Positions 53,561 through 62,837 of a stretch of 64,000 bases of DNA are shown one piece after another (positions within the stretch are counted from its first letter, which is position 1; every line of letters begins with the position of its first letter). The notes under the pieces are model-generated. The model worked only from the letters and a program-made list of their open reading frames with translations. It searched no databases and was not told where the DNA came from. The DNA comes from Phycisphaeraceae bacterium (lineage in GTDB: Bacteria > Planctomycetota > Phycisphaerae > Phycisphaerales > Phycisphaeraceae): assembly GCA_020851465.1 (NCBI GenBank), contig JADZCR010000003.1, positions 186,001-250,000 on the forward strand. The letters are read 5' to 3'. The position numbers and the translations under genes were made by a program.

Positions 53561-54579
53561 TGGTCATGACTCCCCGCAAAATCTGGCAGAGCTTCCGCAC
53601 GGTGGTGGTCGTTACCATCGTGGCGGGACTGGTCTGGCTCTACGCGGAGAGTGAAAATGTTCGCTCGCATGCGCTGGATGTAGAGGTGCAGTTCGTCGCG
53701 CCGACGGATCGACCGCTGGAGATCAAGCCTTCAGACCCCGTTCGAGTACGGGTCATCATGCGTTCCGCTGCGGGAAAGTTCGCGGAAGTCGAGCGGCAGA
53801 TCCGCAATGGCCCCGTCCGGGTGATCGTGCGCGACAAGGCCGACGGCAAATCACAGCAACTCATCTCGCTCCGCGAGCAGCTTGCTTCGGCGGCTCCGCT
53901 GTCCGCCCTCGGCGTTAACATCACCGAAGTTCAGCCGAGCATGCTCGAAGTGAGCGTCGAGCCGCTTCAGAAGATTTCCCTCGATGTGGTCGTCGCAACC
54001 AACGGCGTGCAGCTCGCCGGGCCGGCTGTCGTCGATCAAAAACAGATCACCGTCGATGTGCCCGCTTCCATGGTGAAATCGCTCAACGGCGCCCAGGCCG
54101 TCGCACGTCTTGATGAGAAAACGCTGTCACAGCTTGAGGTCAACGTGCCTCATCAGGTCGATGCTGCGATCGAGCTTCCCGAACCTCTCCGAGACACCAA
54201 TTACACACCCAGCGCTTCGCGTGTGAAGGTCACGCTGACCGTCCGCAAGCAGACTGATACGTTCGTCGTTCCCTACGCGGTGCCTGTGCTCGTTCAGGGA
54301 CCGCCTACGGAGCTTGCGACCTACTCGGTCGTGTTCAGCGAAGAGACTCGTTTCCTCCGCGATGTTGCACTCACCGGCCCCAGCGATGTGATTGATCGCA
54401 TCCGTAAAGGCGACATCAAAGTAGTCGCGTACGTGCCCTTGACGGTGGATGAACTGGAACGCGCCGCAGGCAAGGACGCGGTGACTTCAGTGCCGATCAT
54501 CAGCCTGCCCGCCGGTGTCACGCCGGTCGAAAGCCCCGCACCGGTGAGCTACAAGATTCTCAAGCGTGAGAAAAGTTAA
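53560..54579 (+). CDS. cdaR: CdaR-like regulator of diadenylate cyclase (YbbR domains)
   Basis: Extracytoplasmic partner of CdaA, anchored by one N-terminal helix (about 10-27, TVVVVTIVAGLVWLYAES) and carrying YbbR-like repeats (about 35-110, 120-200 and 210-335). The 339-residue length fits CdaR of about 300-480. ATG overlaps the dacA stop (TAATG), so the two are co-translated. In Firmicutes glmM follows; here proA follows, 101 bp later, so only the core pair is conserved. Role inferred from family and context. Confidence 0.85.
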   Translation: MVMTPRKIWQSFRTVVVVTIVAGLVWLYAESENVRSHALDVEVQFVAPTDRPLEIKPSDPVRVRVIMRSAAGKFAEVERQIRNGPVRVIVRDKADGKSQQLISLREQLASAAPLSALGVNITEVQPSMLEVSVEPLQKISLDVVVATNGVQLAGPAVVDQKQITVDVPASMVKSLNGAQAVARLDEKTLSQLEVNVPHQVDAAIELPEPLRDTNYTPSASRVKVTLTVRKQTDTFVVPYAVPVLVQGPPTELATYSVVFSEETRFLRDVALTGPSDVIDRIRKGDIKVVAYVPLTVDELERAAGKDAVTSVPIISLPAGVTPVESPAPVSYKILKREKS

Positions 54580-54668
54580 GACGCGGCAAAATAGCGGGAT
54601 TTTCTGTCCCCCGTCGTCACTTGTCCGCTGCTGAGGACCGCCCTTCGTCACGATCAGACGCGCTTTCC

Positions 54669-54674
54669 TACAAT
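54669..54674 (+). promoter_or_regulatory. Putative -10 element giving a leaderless proA mRNA
   Basis: TACAAT (five of six to TATAAT) ends 6 nt before ATG 54681, and there is no Shine-Dalgarno in between. This is one of the clearest cases of the recurrent hexamer plus 6-nt spacing. Confidence 0.45.
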
Positions 54675-54680
54675 ACGCCG

Positions 54681-55940
54681 ATGGATGTGCGTACCTACTG
54701 TCAAAATCTCGCTGACCGCGCGCAGGCCGCCAGCCGCGTGCTGATGTCAACACCCGGCTCGGTGCGTACCGCCGCCCTGCGCCGCGTGGCAACACGTCTG
54801 GTGGAACAAGCAGCCTCGATCAAGGAAGCCAACGCCCGCGATCTGGCCGCCGGGGAACAGGCTGGACTTTCCAAGCCGATGCTCGATCGGCTGAAGCTCG
54901 ACGACAAGCGGATCTCCGCAATGGCCGACGCCGTGATGCAGATTGCCGACCAGGTGGACCCGATCGGGCAGGTCATCGAGGGGGCGGTTCGTCCCAACGG
55001 CCTGCGTATCCAGAAAATTCGTGTACCGATCGGCGTGGTGCTTTTCATTTATGAAAGCCGCCCGAATGTCACCTCCGATGCCGCCGCTCTGTGCATCAAG
55101 AGCGGTAATGCGTTAATCCTCCGTGGCGGTAAAGAAGCCGCGCACTCCAACGCTGTCATCGTGAAAGTGATCCAGGATGCGATGGAGCAGTCGGGGATCG
55201 TCAAAGACGCTGTGCAGTTTGTGGAAACGACCGACCGCGCCGCCGTCGGTGAACTCCTCAAGCTCGAAGGCAAAATCGACGTCTGCATTCCTCGCGGCGG
55301 TGAGTCGCTGATTCGTGCTGTCGTCGAACAGTCGCTGATCCCCGTAATCAAACACTACACCGGCAACTGCCACATCTATGTGGACGCCACCGCCGATGCG
55401 GATTCAACCGTCGATATCTGTGTCAACGCCAAGGTGCAGAAGCCCTCGGCCTGCAATGCCGTGGAGACGATTCTCTTTCATCAGCAGGCGGTTCAGCGCG
55501 GCCTGCTCCGGCGCGTCTGTGATGCCCTGGTCAATAAAGGCGTGGAGATACGAGGCGATGAAGCGACTCACGCCGTCTTCTCCGCAGCAAAGAACGCTTC
55601 CGAGCAGGACTGGTACACGGAATATCTCGATCTGATCGTCGCGGTGAAAGTCGTGGACAGCCTCGATCAGGCGATCGACCACATCAATGTTTACGGCTCG
55701 CACCACACGGATGCCATCCTCACCGGCGATCTCAAGGCTGCGGACCAGTTCGTCCAGCGTGTCGATGCGGCTGGCGTATTCGTCAACTGCTCGACACGAT
55801 TCGCGGATGGCGGCGAATACGGCCTGGGCGCGGAGATCGGCATCAGCACCGACAAACTCCACGCCCGCGGTCCGATGGGTGCCGCCGACATCACAACCTA
55901 CAAATGGGTCGCCTACGGCACAGGACAGGTGCGGCCCTGA
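54681..55940 (+). CDS. proA: Gamma-glutamyl phosphate reductase
   Basis: Second step of proline synthesis: NADPH-dependent reduction of gamma-glutamyl phosphate to glutamate semialdehyde. The 419-residue product (family 415-420) shows KIRVPIGVVLFIYESRPNVT and ALILRGGKEAAHSN, then the catalytic cysteine in KVQKPSACNAVETILFH, and HHTDAILTGD. VFVNCSTRFADGGEYGLGAEIGIST follows near the end. ATG 54681 matches the family N-terminus; a longer in-frame start has no support. No proB is adjacent. Confidence 0.96.
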   Translation: MDVRTYCQNLADRAQAASRVLMSTPGSVRTAALRRVATRLVEQAASIKEANARDLAAGEQAGLSKPMLDRLKLDDKRISAMADAVMQIADQVDPIGQVIEGAVRPNGLRIQKIRVPIGVVLFIYESRPNVTSDAAALCIKSGNALILRGGKEAAHSNAVIVKVIQDAMEQSGIVKDAVQFVETTDRAAVGELLKLEGKIDVCIPRGGESLIRAVVEQSLIPVIKHYTGNCHIYVDATADADSTVDICVNAKVQKPSACNAVETILFHQQAVQRGLLRRVCDALVNKGVEIRGDEATHAVFSAAKNASEQDWYTEYLDLIVAVKVVDSLDQAIDHINVYGSHHTDAILTGDLKAADQFVQRVDAAGVFVNCSTRFADGGEYGLGAEIGISTDKLHARGPMGAADITTYKWVAYGTGQVRP

Positions 55941-55957
55941 GCCGACCGTATTCATCC

Positions 55958-56602
55958 ATGACGCATCCATCCATCGGGCTAGTCGTCTTTGATCTGGGGC
56001 GTGTGATGATCCGCCTCTGTGGCGGATGGAAGAACGCCTGCGAAAAAGCGAATGTCCCCTGCCGTCTCAATCTCGACTCGCCCGAAGATCCAGCACGCAA
56101 GGAACTGCTCCGACTCATCTTCCTCAACGAAACCGGCCGCATCGATCACGATGAATGGTCACGCAGCACCGCGGCAATCATGGGTATCAAACCCTCGCAG
56201 GTGACGGCTATTTCGCTGGCGTGGCTCGAAGGGCCATACCCCGGTTGGCATGAATTGCTCGACCGTCTTCAATCCGCCCGCATCCAGACAGCCTGCCTTT
56301 CCAATACCAACAGCGTCCACTGGAAACTGATGCACGACGAGGGGCCAAACCAGCTTCCGCTCCTTCGCCTCGACTATCGCTTTGCCAGCCACCTGATCCA
56401 AGCTCATAAGCCTGATCCAGCCATTTACCATCACGTCGAACAACAGACCGGCATCAACCCGGAAGCGATGCTGTTTTTCGACGACGTAGCGGAAAACTGT
56501 CAGGCGGCACGGGATCGTGGCTGGGCGGCTGAAGTGATCGAGCACCCCGGCAATCCGGTGGAGCAAATCACCCGGCATCTCAACGCATACGGCGTGCTTT
56601 AG
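55958..56602 (+). CDS. HAD-superfamily phosphatase, YihX-like
   Basis: HAD hydrolase of 214 residues, class IA by its small helical cap. Motif I is LVVFDLGRVMI, where the usual DxD is D-x-G as in the YihX group (alpha-glucose-1-phosphate phosphatase and relatives). Motif II is ACLSNTNSVH, motif III lysine in IQAHKPDPAIY, and motif IV MLFFDDVAENCQAARDRGW. It starts 17 bp after proA on the same strand and is probably co-transcribed with it. A sugar phosphate substrate is a guess. A structured intergenic region separates it from purL. Confidence 0.88.
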   Translation: MTHPSIGLVVFDLGRVMIRLCGGWKNACEKANVPCRLNLDSPEDPARKELLRLIFLNETGRIDHDEWSRSTAAIMGIKPSQVTAISLAWLEGPYPGWHELLDRLQSARIQTACLSNTNSVHWKLMHDEGPNQLPLLRLDYRFASHLIQAHKPDPAIYHHVEQQTGINPEAMLFFDDVAENCQAARDRGWAAEVIEHPGNPVEQITRHLNAYGVL

Positions 56603-56619
56603 ACTGCCGGCCTCTCCCC

Positions 56620-56668
56620 CGAAGTGTTGAAGGAAATATTCCTGACAATTCGTATCATCTTCACTTCG
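56620..56668 (+). promoter_or_regulatory. Nested inverted repeat upstream of purL
   Basis: CGAAGTG (56620-56626) pairs with CACTTCG (56662-56668), enclosing AGGAA (56631-56635) paired with TTCCT (56639-56643). It fills much of the 103-bp gap between the HAD gene and purL and could be a terminator, a leader element or an operator. It ends about 25 nt before the purL Shine-Dalgarno. It does not resemble a known purine riboswitch. Confidence 0.35.
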
Positions 56669-56705
56669 CCGAGACCTCTGCCCCCAGCTAGAAGAAGGAT
56701 GACCG

Positions 56706-59700
56706 ATGACCGCTTCTCCCGCCACCGGAACCTCCGGAACACTCCCCGCCTCCGGTGAAGCACGGGTATTTCGTGTCGAAGTCAGGCCGCGTGACGGCGA
56801 GCCTGATGCCGTCGCTCATAGTGTGCTGACCGAAGCGCGCAAAGCCGGCGCGAAAGTGTCACAGGTGACGACAGCGCGTGTTTATCTGATTCAGGCCCGC
56901 CTTGAGGAGGAGATGGTGGGTCGGATCGCGCGGGAATTGCTCACTGATCCGATCACCCAGACGGTTTCGCTCGGCGCAACCGCTCTGCGTGAAGGAGATG
57001 CGGTCGTTGAAGTCCACTACCAGCCGGGGGTGATGGATCCCGTCGCGCAATCCACACGCGATGCGATCGTGGAGATGCTGCCTGAGCTTTCCGCTGATGA
57101 AGTCGAAGTCCGCACCGGATTTCGATACGACTTTGTCGGCGGCGTGTCGGACCGCGCCGTTCTGCACGCTCTGGCGGAGCGATCACTAGCCAACACGGTG
57201 ATCCAGGACATCCACGATACGCCATACTTGCCCGATCATTTCCAGAGCGGCTCCGCGTATTCCCTCCGCATCACTCACGTGCCGCTGCTCAATCTCGATG
57301 ACGACGGCCTGATGAAGCTCTCCCGCGAGGGGCACCTCTTTCTTAGTCTCGACGAGATGCGGGCTATCCGCGACTACTTCCGCTCGCTCCCCGGCGGCGG
57401 GCGCGATCCGAGCGATATCGAGCTGGAAACCATCGCCCAGACCTGGAGCGAACATTGCGTCCATAAGACGCTTAAATCCACGGTGCGCTATCGCGAGACT
57501 ACTTCGCCAAGAGCGGCTTCGGGTCACTCGCCGTCGATCGCTGATTTCCTGGCCCATCCCGGTCATGAGCGCAACGCTGACGGCTCCATCACGATCCACA
57601 ACCTGCTCAAGAGCACCGTCGCAGCCGCCACGCATGAACTGATGGCAAAGACGGACCTGGGTGATTGGTGCGTCAGTGTGTTCAAGGACAACGCAGGCAT
57701 CGTGAAGTTTGATAATGCTGACGGCGTCTGCATCAAGGTTGAAACCCACAATCACCCCAGCGCAATCGAACCCTATGGCGGTGCGGCGACCGGTATCGGC
57801 GGCTGTATCCGCGATGTGATGGGCACCGGACTGGCTGCCAGACCTATCGCCAATACCGACGTGTTCTGCGTTGCGTTTCCCGACCGTAATGACGACAGCG
57901 CAACTCCGCACGCAGCCGGCGGAACTAAGCCCGCATCCGATCCGCTTCCCAAAGGCGTCATTCATCCGCGGCGCGTGCTTCAGCAGGTCGTCGCAGGTGT
58001 GCGTGACTACGGCAACCGAATGGGGATCCCGACAGTCAACGGCGCGGTTGCATTCCACGAGGACTACCTCGCCAATCCGCTGGTTTTCGCAGGCTGCATC
58101 GGGTTGATCCCGCTCGATAAGTGTTTCGGGAAAGTTCAGCCGGGTGATCGGATCATCGCTCTGGGCGGGCGAACCGGTCGCGATGGCATACACGGAGCGA
58201 CATTCTCCAGTGCAGAATTGACGGACACTCATGCGGATGAGTTCGCTCATGCTGTGCAGATCGGCAATGCCATCACGCAGAAGAAAACACTCGATGTCAT
58301 CCTCCAGGCGAGGGATATTTCTGCGGACCAAGGCGGCCCCCTCTTCCACGCCATTACCGACTGCGGGGCAGGCGGTTTTTCCAGCGCGATCGGTGAAATG
58401 GGCAAGGACACCGGCGCACACGTCACGCTCGAAACCGCTCCGTTGAAATATCGCGGTCTGAGTTACACGGAAATCTGGATCAGCGAGGCGCAGGAGCGCA
58501 TGGTGCTCGCGGTGCCTGCCGACCGTGTCGCGCAGCTTCGCCGTCTCTGTGAAGCTGAAGATGTCGAAATGTGCGATCTGGGGCAGTTCGGATGGAACCA
58601 GGAAGGCACCAGCGATCCGGTGCTGGTCCTGACTTATCACGGCACCGAAGTCGGTCGTCTTTCCACCCACTTCCTGCACGAAGGAATCCCAACACCAACC
58701 CGTGAAGCGGAATGGAGCTTCTCTGCCGCAAGCCGCTCCGCTCCGGCGAGGCTATCGAATGCTGAACACTCCAGCTCGCTGAAGGAAACGCTATTCGCGT
58801 TACTTTCCCATCCAAACATCGCCAGCAAACATTGGATCATTCGGCAATACGACCACGAAGTGCAGGGCGGATCCGTGGTCAAGCCGCTGGTCGGCCCACG
58901 ACAGGACGGCCCCGGCGACGCGGCGGTGCTGCGGCCAAAACTCGACTCGTCACGCGGCATCGCCATCGGAAACGGATTACAAACCGGGCTGGGAGAAAAA
59001 ACACCGGGCGGGGATTCCTATTGGATGACGCTCGCTGCGATTGACGAAGCAGTGCGCAATGTCGTCTGCGTCGGGGCGAACCCGGCACGGATCGCCATTC
59101 TGGATAATTTCTGCTGGCCGCGCTGTGACGATCCGAAGCAACTCGGCTCCCTCGTCCGGGCGGCGGAAGCGTGCTATGCAGGCGCATTGGCCTATCGCAC
59201 GCCGTTTGTCTCCGGCAAGGACAGCCTGAGCAACCAGTTCACGACGGAAGACGGCAAGCTCATCACGATTCCGCCGACGCTACTGATTACCGCGCTGGGC
59301 ATCGTGCCCGACACGACTCTCGCGCGAACGATGGACGCCAAGGCAGCGGACAGCACGCTGCTGCTCGTGGGTGAAACGACCGGATCGATGGGCGGCTCGC
59401 ATTACATCGACGTGGCAGGTGATGCGGGGCGCGACTGCTCGATACCCCGCACGGACCTGACACGTGGCCCCGGCACCGCGTCGGCGGTTGCGGAGTTGAT
59501 CGCTCGCGGCCTGGTGCGATCCGCCCATGACTGCTCAGACGGCGGGCTGCTCGTGGCTGCCGCCGAGATGGCATTCGCCGGAGGAATCGGACTGGACCTC
59601 GATCTCGACCAGGTTCCGACCACCCGTGAGCTTGACCATCTCACCCATGCCTTCGCGGAGACGCCGAGTCGTTACCTGCTGGAGGTCGCCCCCGCCGATC

Positions 59701-59867
59701 TTGATTCGGTAATCCGCTCGCTCAAAGCGACGGGAATCCCTTACGGGCAGGTGGGTCGATTCGCCGGCCATCACCGCCTGACGGTTCGTTGTGCCAAGCA
59801 TGGCCGCCTGCTCGATGAGCCGTTGGATGATCTCCGCACGATCTGGCGCAAACCACTCGACTGGTGA
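56706..59867 (+). CDS. purL: Phosphoribosylformylglycinamidine synthase, PurS-PurL fusion form
   Basis: ATP-dependent conversion of FGAR to FGAM in purine synthesis. The 1053-residue product has an N-terminal PurS-like region (about 20-170) and the two-lobed PurL core. Core motifs are TWSEHCVHK, ETHNHPSAIEPYGGAATGIG, GGRTGRDGIHGATFSS, DCGAGGFSSAIGEMG, VSGKDSLSN and AHDCSDGGLLVAAAEMAF. It ends without the C-terminal glutaminase of the 1300-residue proteobacterial PurL, so a separate PurQ must supply ammonia. The length is intermediate between small PurL (about 740) and large PurL. AGAAGGA stands 6 nt before ATG. No other pur genes are nearby; polA follows. Confidence 0.95.
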   Translation: MTASPATGTSGTLPASGEARVFRVEVRPRDGEPDAVAHSVLTEARKAGAKVSQVTTARVYLIQARLEEEMVGRIARELLTDPITQTVSLGATALREGDAVVEVHYQPGVMDPVAQSTRDAIVEMLPELSADEVEVRTGFRYDFVGGVSDRAVLHALAERSLANTVIQDIHDTPYLPDHFQSGSAYSLRITHVPLLNLDDDGLMKLSREGHLFLSLDEMRAIRDYFRSLPGGGRDPSDIELETIAQTWSEHCVHKTLKSTVRYRETTSPRAASGHSPSIADFLAHPGHERNADGSITIHNLLKSTVAAATHELMAKTDLGDWCVSVFKDNAGIVKFDNADGVCIKVETHNHPSAIEPYGGAATGIGGCIRDVMGTGLAARPIANTDVFCVAFPDRNDDSATPHAAGGTKPASDPLPKGVIHPRRVLQQVVAGVRDYGNRMGIPTVNGAVAFHEDYLANPLVFAGCIGLIPLDKCFGKVQPGDRIIALGGRTGRDGIHGATFSSAELTDTHADEFAHAVQIGNAITQKKTLDVILQARDISADQGGPLFHAITDCGAGGFSSAIGEMGKDTGAHVTLETAPLKYRGLSYTEIWISEAQERMVLAVPADRVAQLRRLCEAEDVEMCDLGQFGWNQEGTSDPVLVLTYHGTEVGRLSTHFLHEGIPTPTREAEWSFSAASRSAPARLSNAEHSSSLKETLFALLSHPNIASKHWIIRQYDHEVQGGSVVKPLVGPRQDGPGDAAVLRPKLDSSRGIAIGNGLQTGLGEKTPGGDSYWMTLAAIDEAVRNVVCVGANPARIAILDNFCWPRCDDPKQLGSLVRAAEACYAGALAYRTPFVSGKDSLSNQFTTEDGKLITIPPTLLITALGIVPDTTLARTMDAKAADSTLLLVGETTGSMGGSHYIDVAGDAGRDCSIPRTDLTRGPGTASAVAELIARGLVRSAHDCSDGGLLVAAAEMAFAGGIGLDLDLDQVPTTRELDHLTHAFAETPSRYLLEVAPADLDSVIRSLKATGIPYGQVGRFAGHHRLTVRCAKHGRLLDEPLDDLRTIWRKPLDW

Positions 59868-59900
59868 AACACCACGACGGCGGCATCACTCGAAGCAATC

Positions 59901-59906
59901 TACAAT
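59901..59906 (+). promoter_or_regulatory. Putative -10 element of polA
   Basis: TACAAT (five of six) ends 8 nt before ATG 59915, in the short gap after purL. A near-leaderless mRNA would result. An alternative GTG start overlapping the purL stop would instead imply translational coupling. Confidence 0.35.
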
Positions 59907-59914
59907 TCAAGCTC

Positions 59915-62824
59915 ATGCAAGACGGCCCCGATACCAGCGAGACGCTCTATCTCATTGACGGCCACGCGCAGATTTTTCGCGCCTATTTCGCCATCCGCGG
60001 CGGACTCAACAGCCCCGTCACCGGCGAACCCACCCAGGCGGTGTACGGCATGACGGGGATGTTTCTCAAGCTCCTCGCGACATTCAAGCCGCAGTACGTC
60101 GTCATGGCCATCGACACACCCGGCAAAACATTCCGCGATGAGATGTTTAACGATTACAAGGCCAATCGCGCGCCGACGCCTCCCGACCTCGAAGCGCAGA
60201 TTCCGCGCATCCTTGAAATCACCCGGCTGTTTGGAATTCCCGTCATCGGCCAGACCGGCGCAGAAGCGGATGACATCATCGCGACAATCACGCGACGACT
60301 GCTGAACGATCCAAAATGTAAACACCTGAATATCCGCATCGTCTCGAAAGATAAAGATCTCCAGCAGCTTCTCAACGACCGCGTGCAGATGTTCGACATC
60401 CATACCGACACGACGATCGATGCTGCATGGCTCAAGGAAAACAAAGGCATCGCGCCTCAACAGGTGATCGACCTGCTGGCATTGACAGGCGATACGGTGG
60501 ACAACGTACCGGGTGTGCCCGGCGTCGGTGCAAAAACAGCCGCAAAACTCATTCAGGACTACGGCTCGATCGAAGGCATCTATGCAAACCTCGACAAGCT
60601 CAAAGGCAAACTCCGGGAAAATCTCGAGGCCTCACGCCAAACGCTGGAAGTCAGCCGAACACTGGTAACGCTCAAGAGCGATCTCGAACTGGACTTTACG
60701 CTTGAGAAGGCCAGAGCCGGCTTGATCGAGATGGCCGGACTCCGTCGTGTGTTTGAGGAGTTGGGGTTCCGAAAGCACATCACCGATCTGGAGGCATTGG
60801 TCAACCGTGGTTCGGATTCCACCGCGAAAACCGCTGGTGATGCCGCCTCCGGCAAATCGACGCAGGCGCCCGCCAGGAAAGATGACGCGGATTTCTCGCC
60901 GTCTCTTTTTGAAGCAGTCGCGCCAGCTGTGACATCGGACGGGCAGGCTGAACCGTCGAATCACATCAGGACGCCGGGCCTGACCACAGCGGACGACTTT
61001 GCCTATCGCGCGATTGTGACGACCGGCGAGCTTGATGAGCTGGTCCACTCGCTCCGAACCGCACCGATCATCAGCGTGGACACGGAAACGATCGGTCTGG
61101 GCGGTGCAATGGCGATGTGCGGCATGAGCTTTTCGTGGAAGGCTGGTACGGGGGTTTACATTCCGCTTCGCTCGCCCGATCCGTCACAACATCTGGACCA
61201 GCGCGCGGTGCTGGAAAAACTCCGGCCGATTCTCGAAGATCCCACGCGCCCCAAGTGCGGGCACAACCTCAAATATGACGCGCTGGTATTCCGTCACGCC
61301 GGCGTGCGATTACGCGGCATCGTGTTCGATTCGATGATCGCCAGTCACCTTGCCGGCTCACCTACGCATGGGCTTGACTCGCTGGCACTGAGCTGTCTGA
61401 AGCACGAGATGATTCCCATTACTCGTCTCATCGGTCTGGCGGAGACACGAAAAAAGGGAGCGGGCCAGCGGACGATGGACCAGGTACCGCTGGAGTTGAT
61501 CGTGCCTTACGCCTCGGAGGATGCGGACATCGCCCTGCGTCTCCACGAGCACTTCATACCGCGGTTGCGGCTCATGGGGATGGAACGGTTGGCGGCAGAA
61601 ATCGAGATGCCGTTGGTTGAGGTGCTGTCGGAGATGGAGTTTCACGGCATCAAGGTGGACCCGGCCGTACTCATCCAGCAGCAGCAGGTACTCAACACCC
61701 GCATCGTTCAATTACGACGGGATATCCTCGACAAGGCACAATTCGACTTCAACCCTGATTCACCCAAGCAGCTCGCGGAGGTGCTCTTTACTCATCTGGG
61801 CCTGCCGGTGCAGAAAAAAACCAAGACCGGCCCCTCCACGGATATCGAAGTGCTCGAAACGCTCGCGGAACTTGACGGCATCGACCCGGCGAAACAGGCG
61901 GTGCCTCGACTGATCGTCGAGTATCGGCAACTCACCAAGCTCGTGGGGACCTATCTTGAAAATCTGCGTGAGAGCATCCGCGCGAGCACAGGCCGGGTCC
62001 ACGCGCAATTTCATCAAGCGGCGACAGCGACCGGGCGGCTGTCGTCCAACGGTCCGAACCTTCAGAACATCCCCATCCGTACCGAGGTAGGACGACAGAT
62101 TCGTAAAGCATTCATCGCTGAGCCGGGAAATGTCCTCATCAGCGCGGATTATTCACAGATCGAGCTGCGCGTGCTGGCGCATCTGTCACAGGATCCTCGC
62201 TTGACCGAGGCATTCGCCAAAGATCTCGATGTGCATACCGACGTAGCGGCGCAGGTGTTCGGCGTGCCTTTCGATCAGGTGACACGCGAGCAGAGAAATC
62301 AGGCGAAGATCATCAACTTCGGCATCGTTTACGGCGTCAGTGCGTACGGTCTGGTGCGAAGGATCGAGGGACTCGACCTCGAATCGGCGAAAAAACTCAT
62401 CGCTGACTACCGCACGCGATTCAAGGGAATCGACACCTTCCTCCAGGCGTGTGTGCAGGAGGCGATGGACAAAGGTTACGTGGAGACGATGGGCGGGCGG
62501 CGGCGAATGATCCCCGAACTCCGCTCGGAAAACGGCGCACAGCGCAGCCTCGGTCAGCGACTGGCGATCAACAGCGTGGTGCAGGGCAGCGCAGCGGAAT
62601 TGATCAAGCGCGCAATGGTGAATCTCCAGCGACGGATCGACGCCGACGGACTGACGATGATGATGCTGCTCCAGATCCACGACGAGCTTGTTTTTGAGTC
62701 CCCTGCCGATGATGCGGAGAAAAATGCAGCAATCATCAAAGCGGAGATGGAGTCAGCCATGACGCTGCGGATACCGCTGAAGGTAGAAGTCGGCGTGGGG
62801 AAGGATTGGCTGGAAACCAAGTAA
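59915..62824 (+). CDS. polA: DNA polymerase I
   Basis: Processes Okazaki fragments and fills repair gaps. The 969-residue product has all three activities. The 5'-3' exonuclease (about 10-290) contains LYLIDGHAQIFRAYFAIRGG, TGAEADDIIAT and GVPGVGAKTA. The 3'-5' exonuclease (about 360-560) keeps its acidic residues (SVDTETIGLGG, CGHNLKYD and YASEDADI), so proofreading is likely. The polymerase domain shows SADYSQIELRVLAHLSQDPR, RNQAKIINFGIVYGVSAYGL, and QIHDELVFE. ATG 59915 is chosen; GTG 59864 would overlap the purL TGA. It is convergent with the GH67-like gene. Confidence 0.95.
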   Translation: MQDGPDTSETLYLIDGHAQIFRAYFAIRGGLNSPVTGEPTQAVYGMTGMFLKLLATFKPQYVVMAIDTPGKTFRDEMFNDYKANRAPTPPDLEAQIPRILEITRLFGIPVIGQTGAEADDIIATITRRLLNDPKCKHLNIRIVSKDKDLQQLLNDRVQMFDIHTDTTIDAAWLKENKGIAPQQVIDLLALTGDTVDNVPGVPGVGAKTAAKLIQDYGSIEGIYANLDKLKGKLRENLEASRQTLEVSRTLVTLKSDLELDFTLEKARAGLIEMAGLRRVFEELGFRKHITDLEALVNRGSDSTAKTAGDAASGKSTQAPARKDDADFSPSLFEAVAPAVTSDGQAEPSNHIRTPGLTTADDFAYRAIVTTGELDELVHSLRTAPIISVDTETIGLGGAMAMCGMSFSWKAGTGVYIPLRSPDPSQHLDQRAVLEKLRPILEDPTRPKCGHNLKYDALVFRHAGVRLRGIVFDSMIASHLAGSPTHGLDSLALSCLKHEMIPITRLIGLAETRKKGAGQRTMDQVPLELIVPYASEDADIALRLHEHFIPRLRLMGMERLAAEIEMPLVEVLSEMEFHGIKVDPAVLIQQQQVLNTRIVQLRRDILDKAQFDFNPDSPKQLAEVLFTHLGLPVQKKTKTGPSTDIEVLETLAELDGIDPAKQAVPRLIVEYRQLTKLVGTYLENLRESIRASTGRVHAQFHQAATATGRLSSNGPNLQNIPIRTEVGRQIRKAFIAEPGNVLISADYSQIELRVLAHLSQDPRLTEAFAKDLDVHTDVAAQVFGVPFDQVTREQRNQAKIINFGIVYGVSAYGLVRRIEGLDLESAKKLIADYRTRFKGIDTFLQACVQEAMDKGYVETMGGRRRMIPELRSENGAQRSLGQRLAINSVVQGSAAELIKRAMVNLQRRIDADGLTMMMLLQIHDELVFESPADDAEKNAAIIKAEMESAMTLRIPLKVEVGVGKDWLETK

Positions 62825-62837
62825 CCTCGCGGCGTGC

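Noticed and set aside
57186..58679. 497-codon open frame on the minus strand within purL
   Set aside because: It is antisense to conserved PurL motifs and has no family features.
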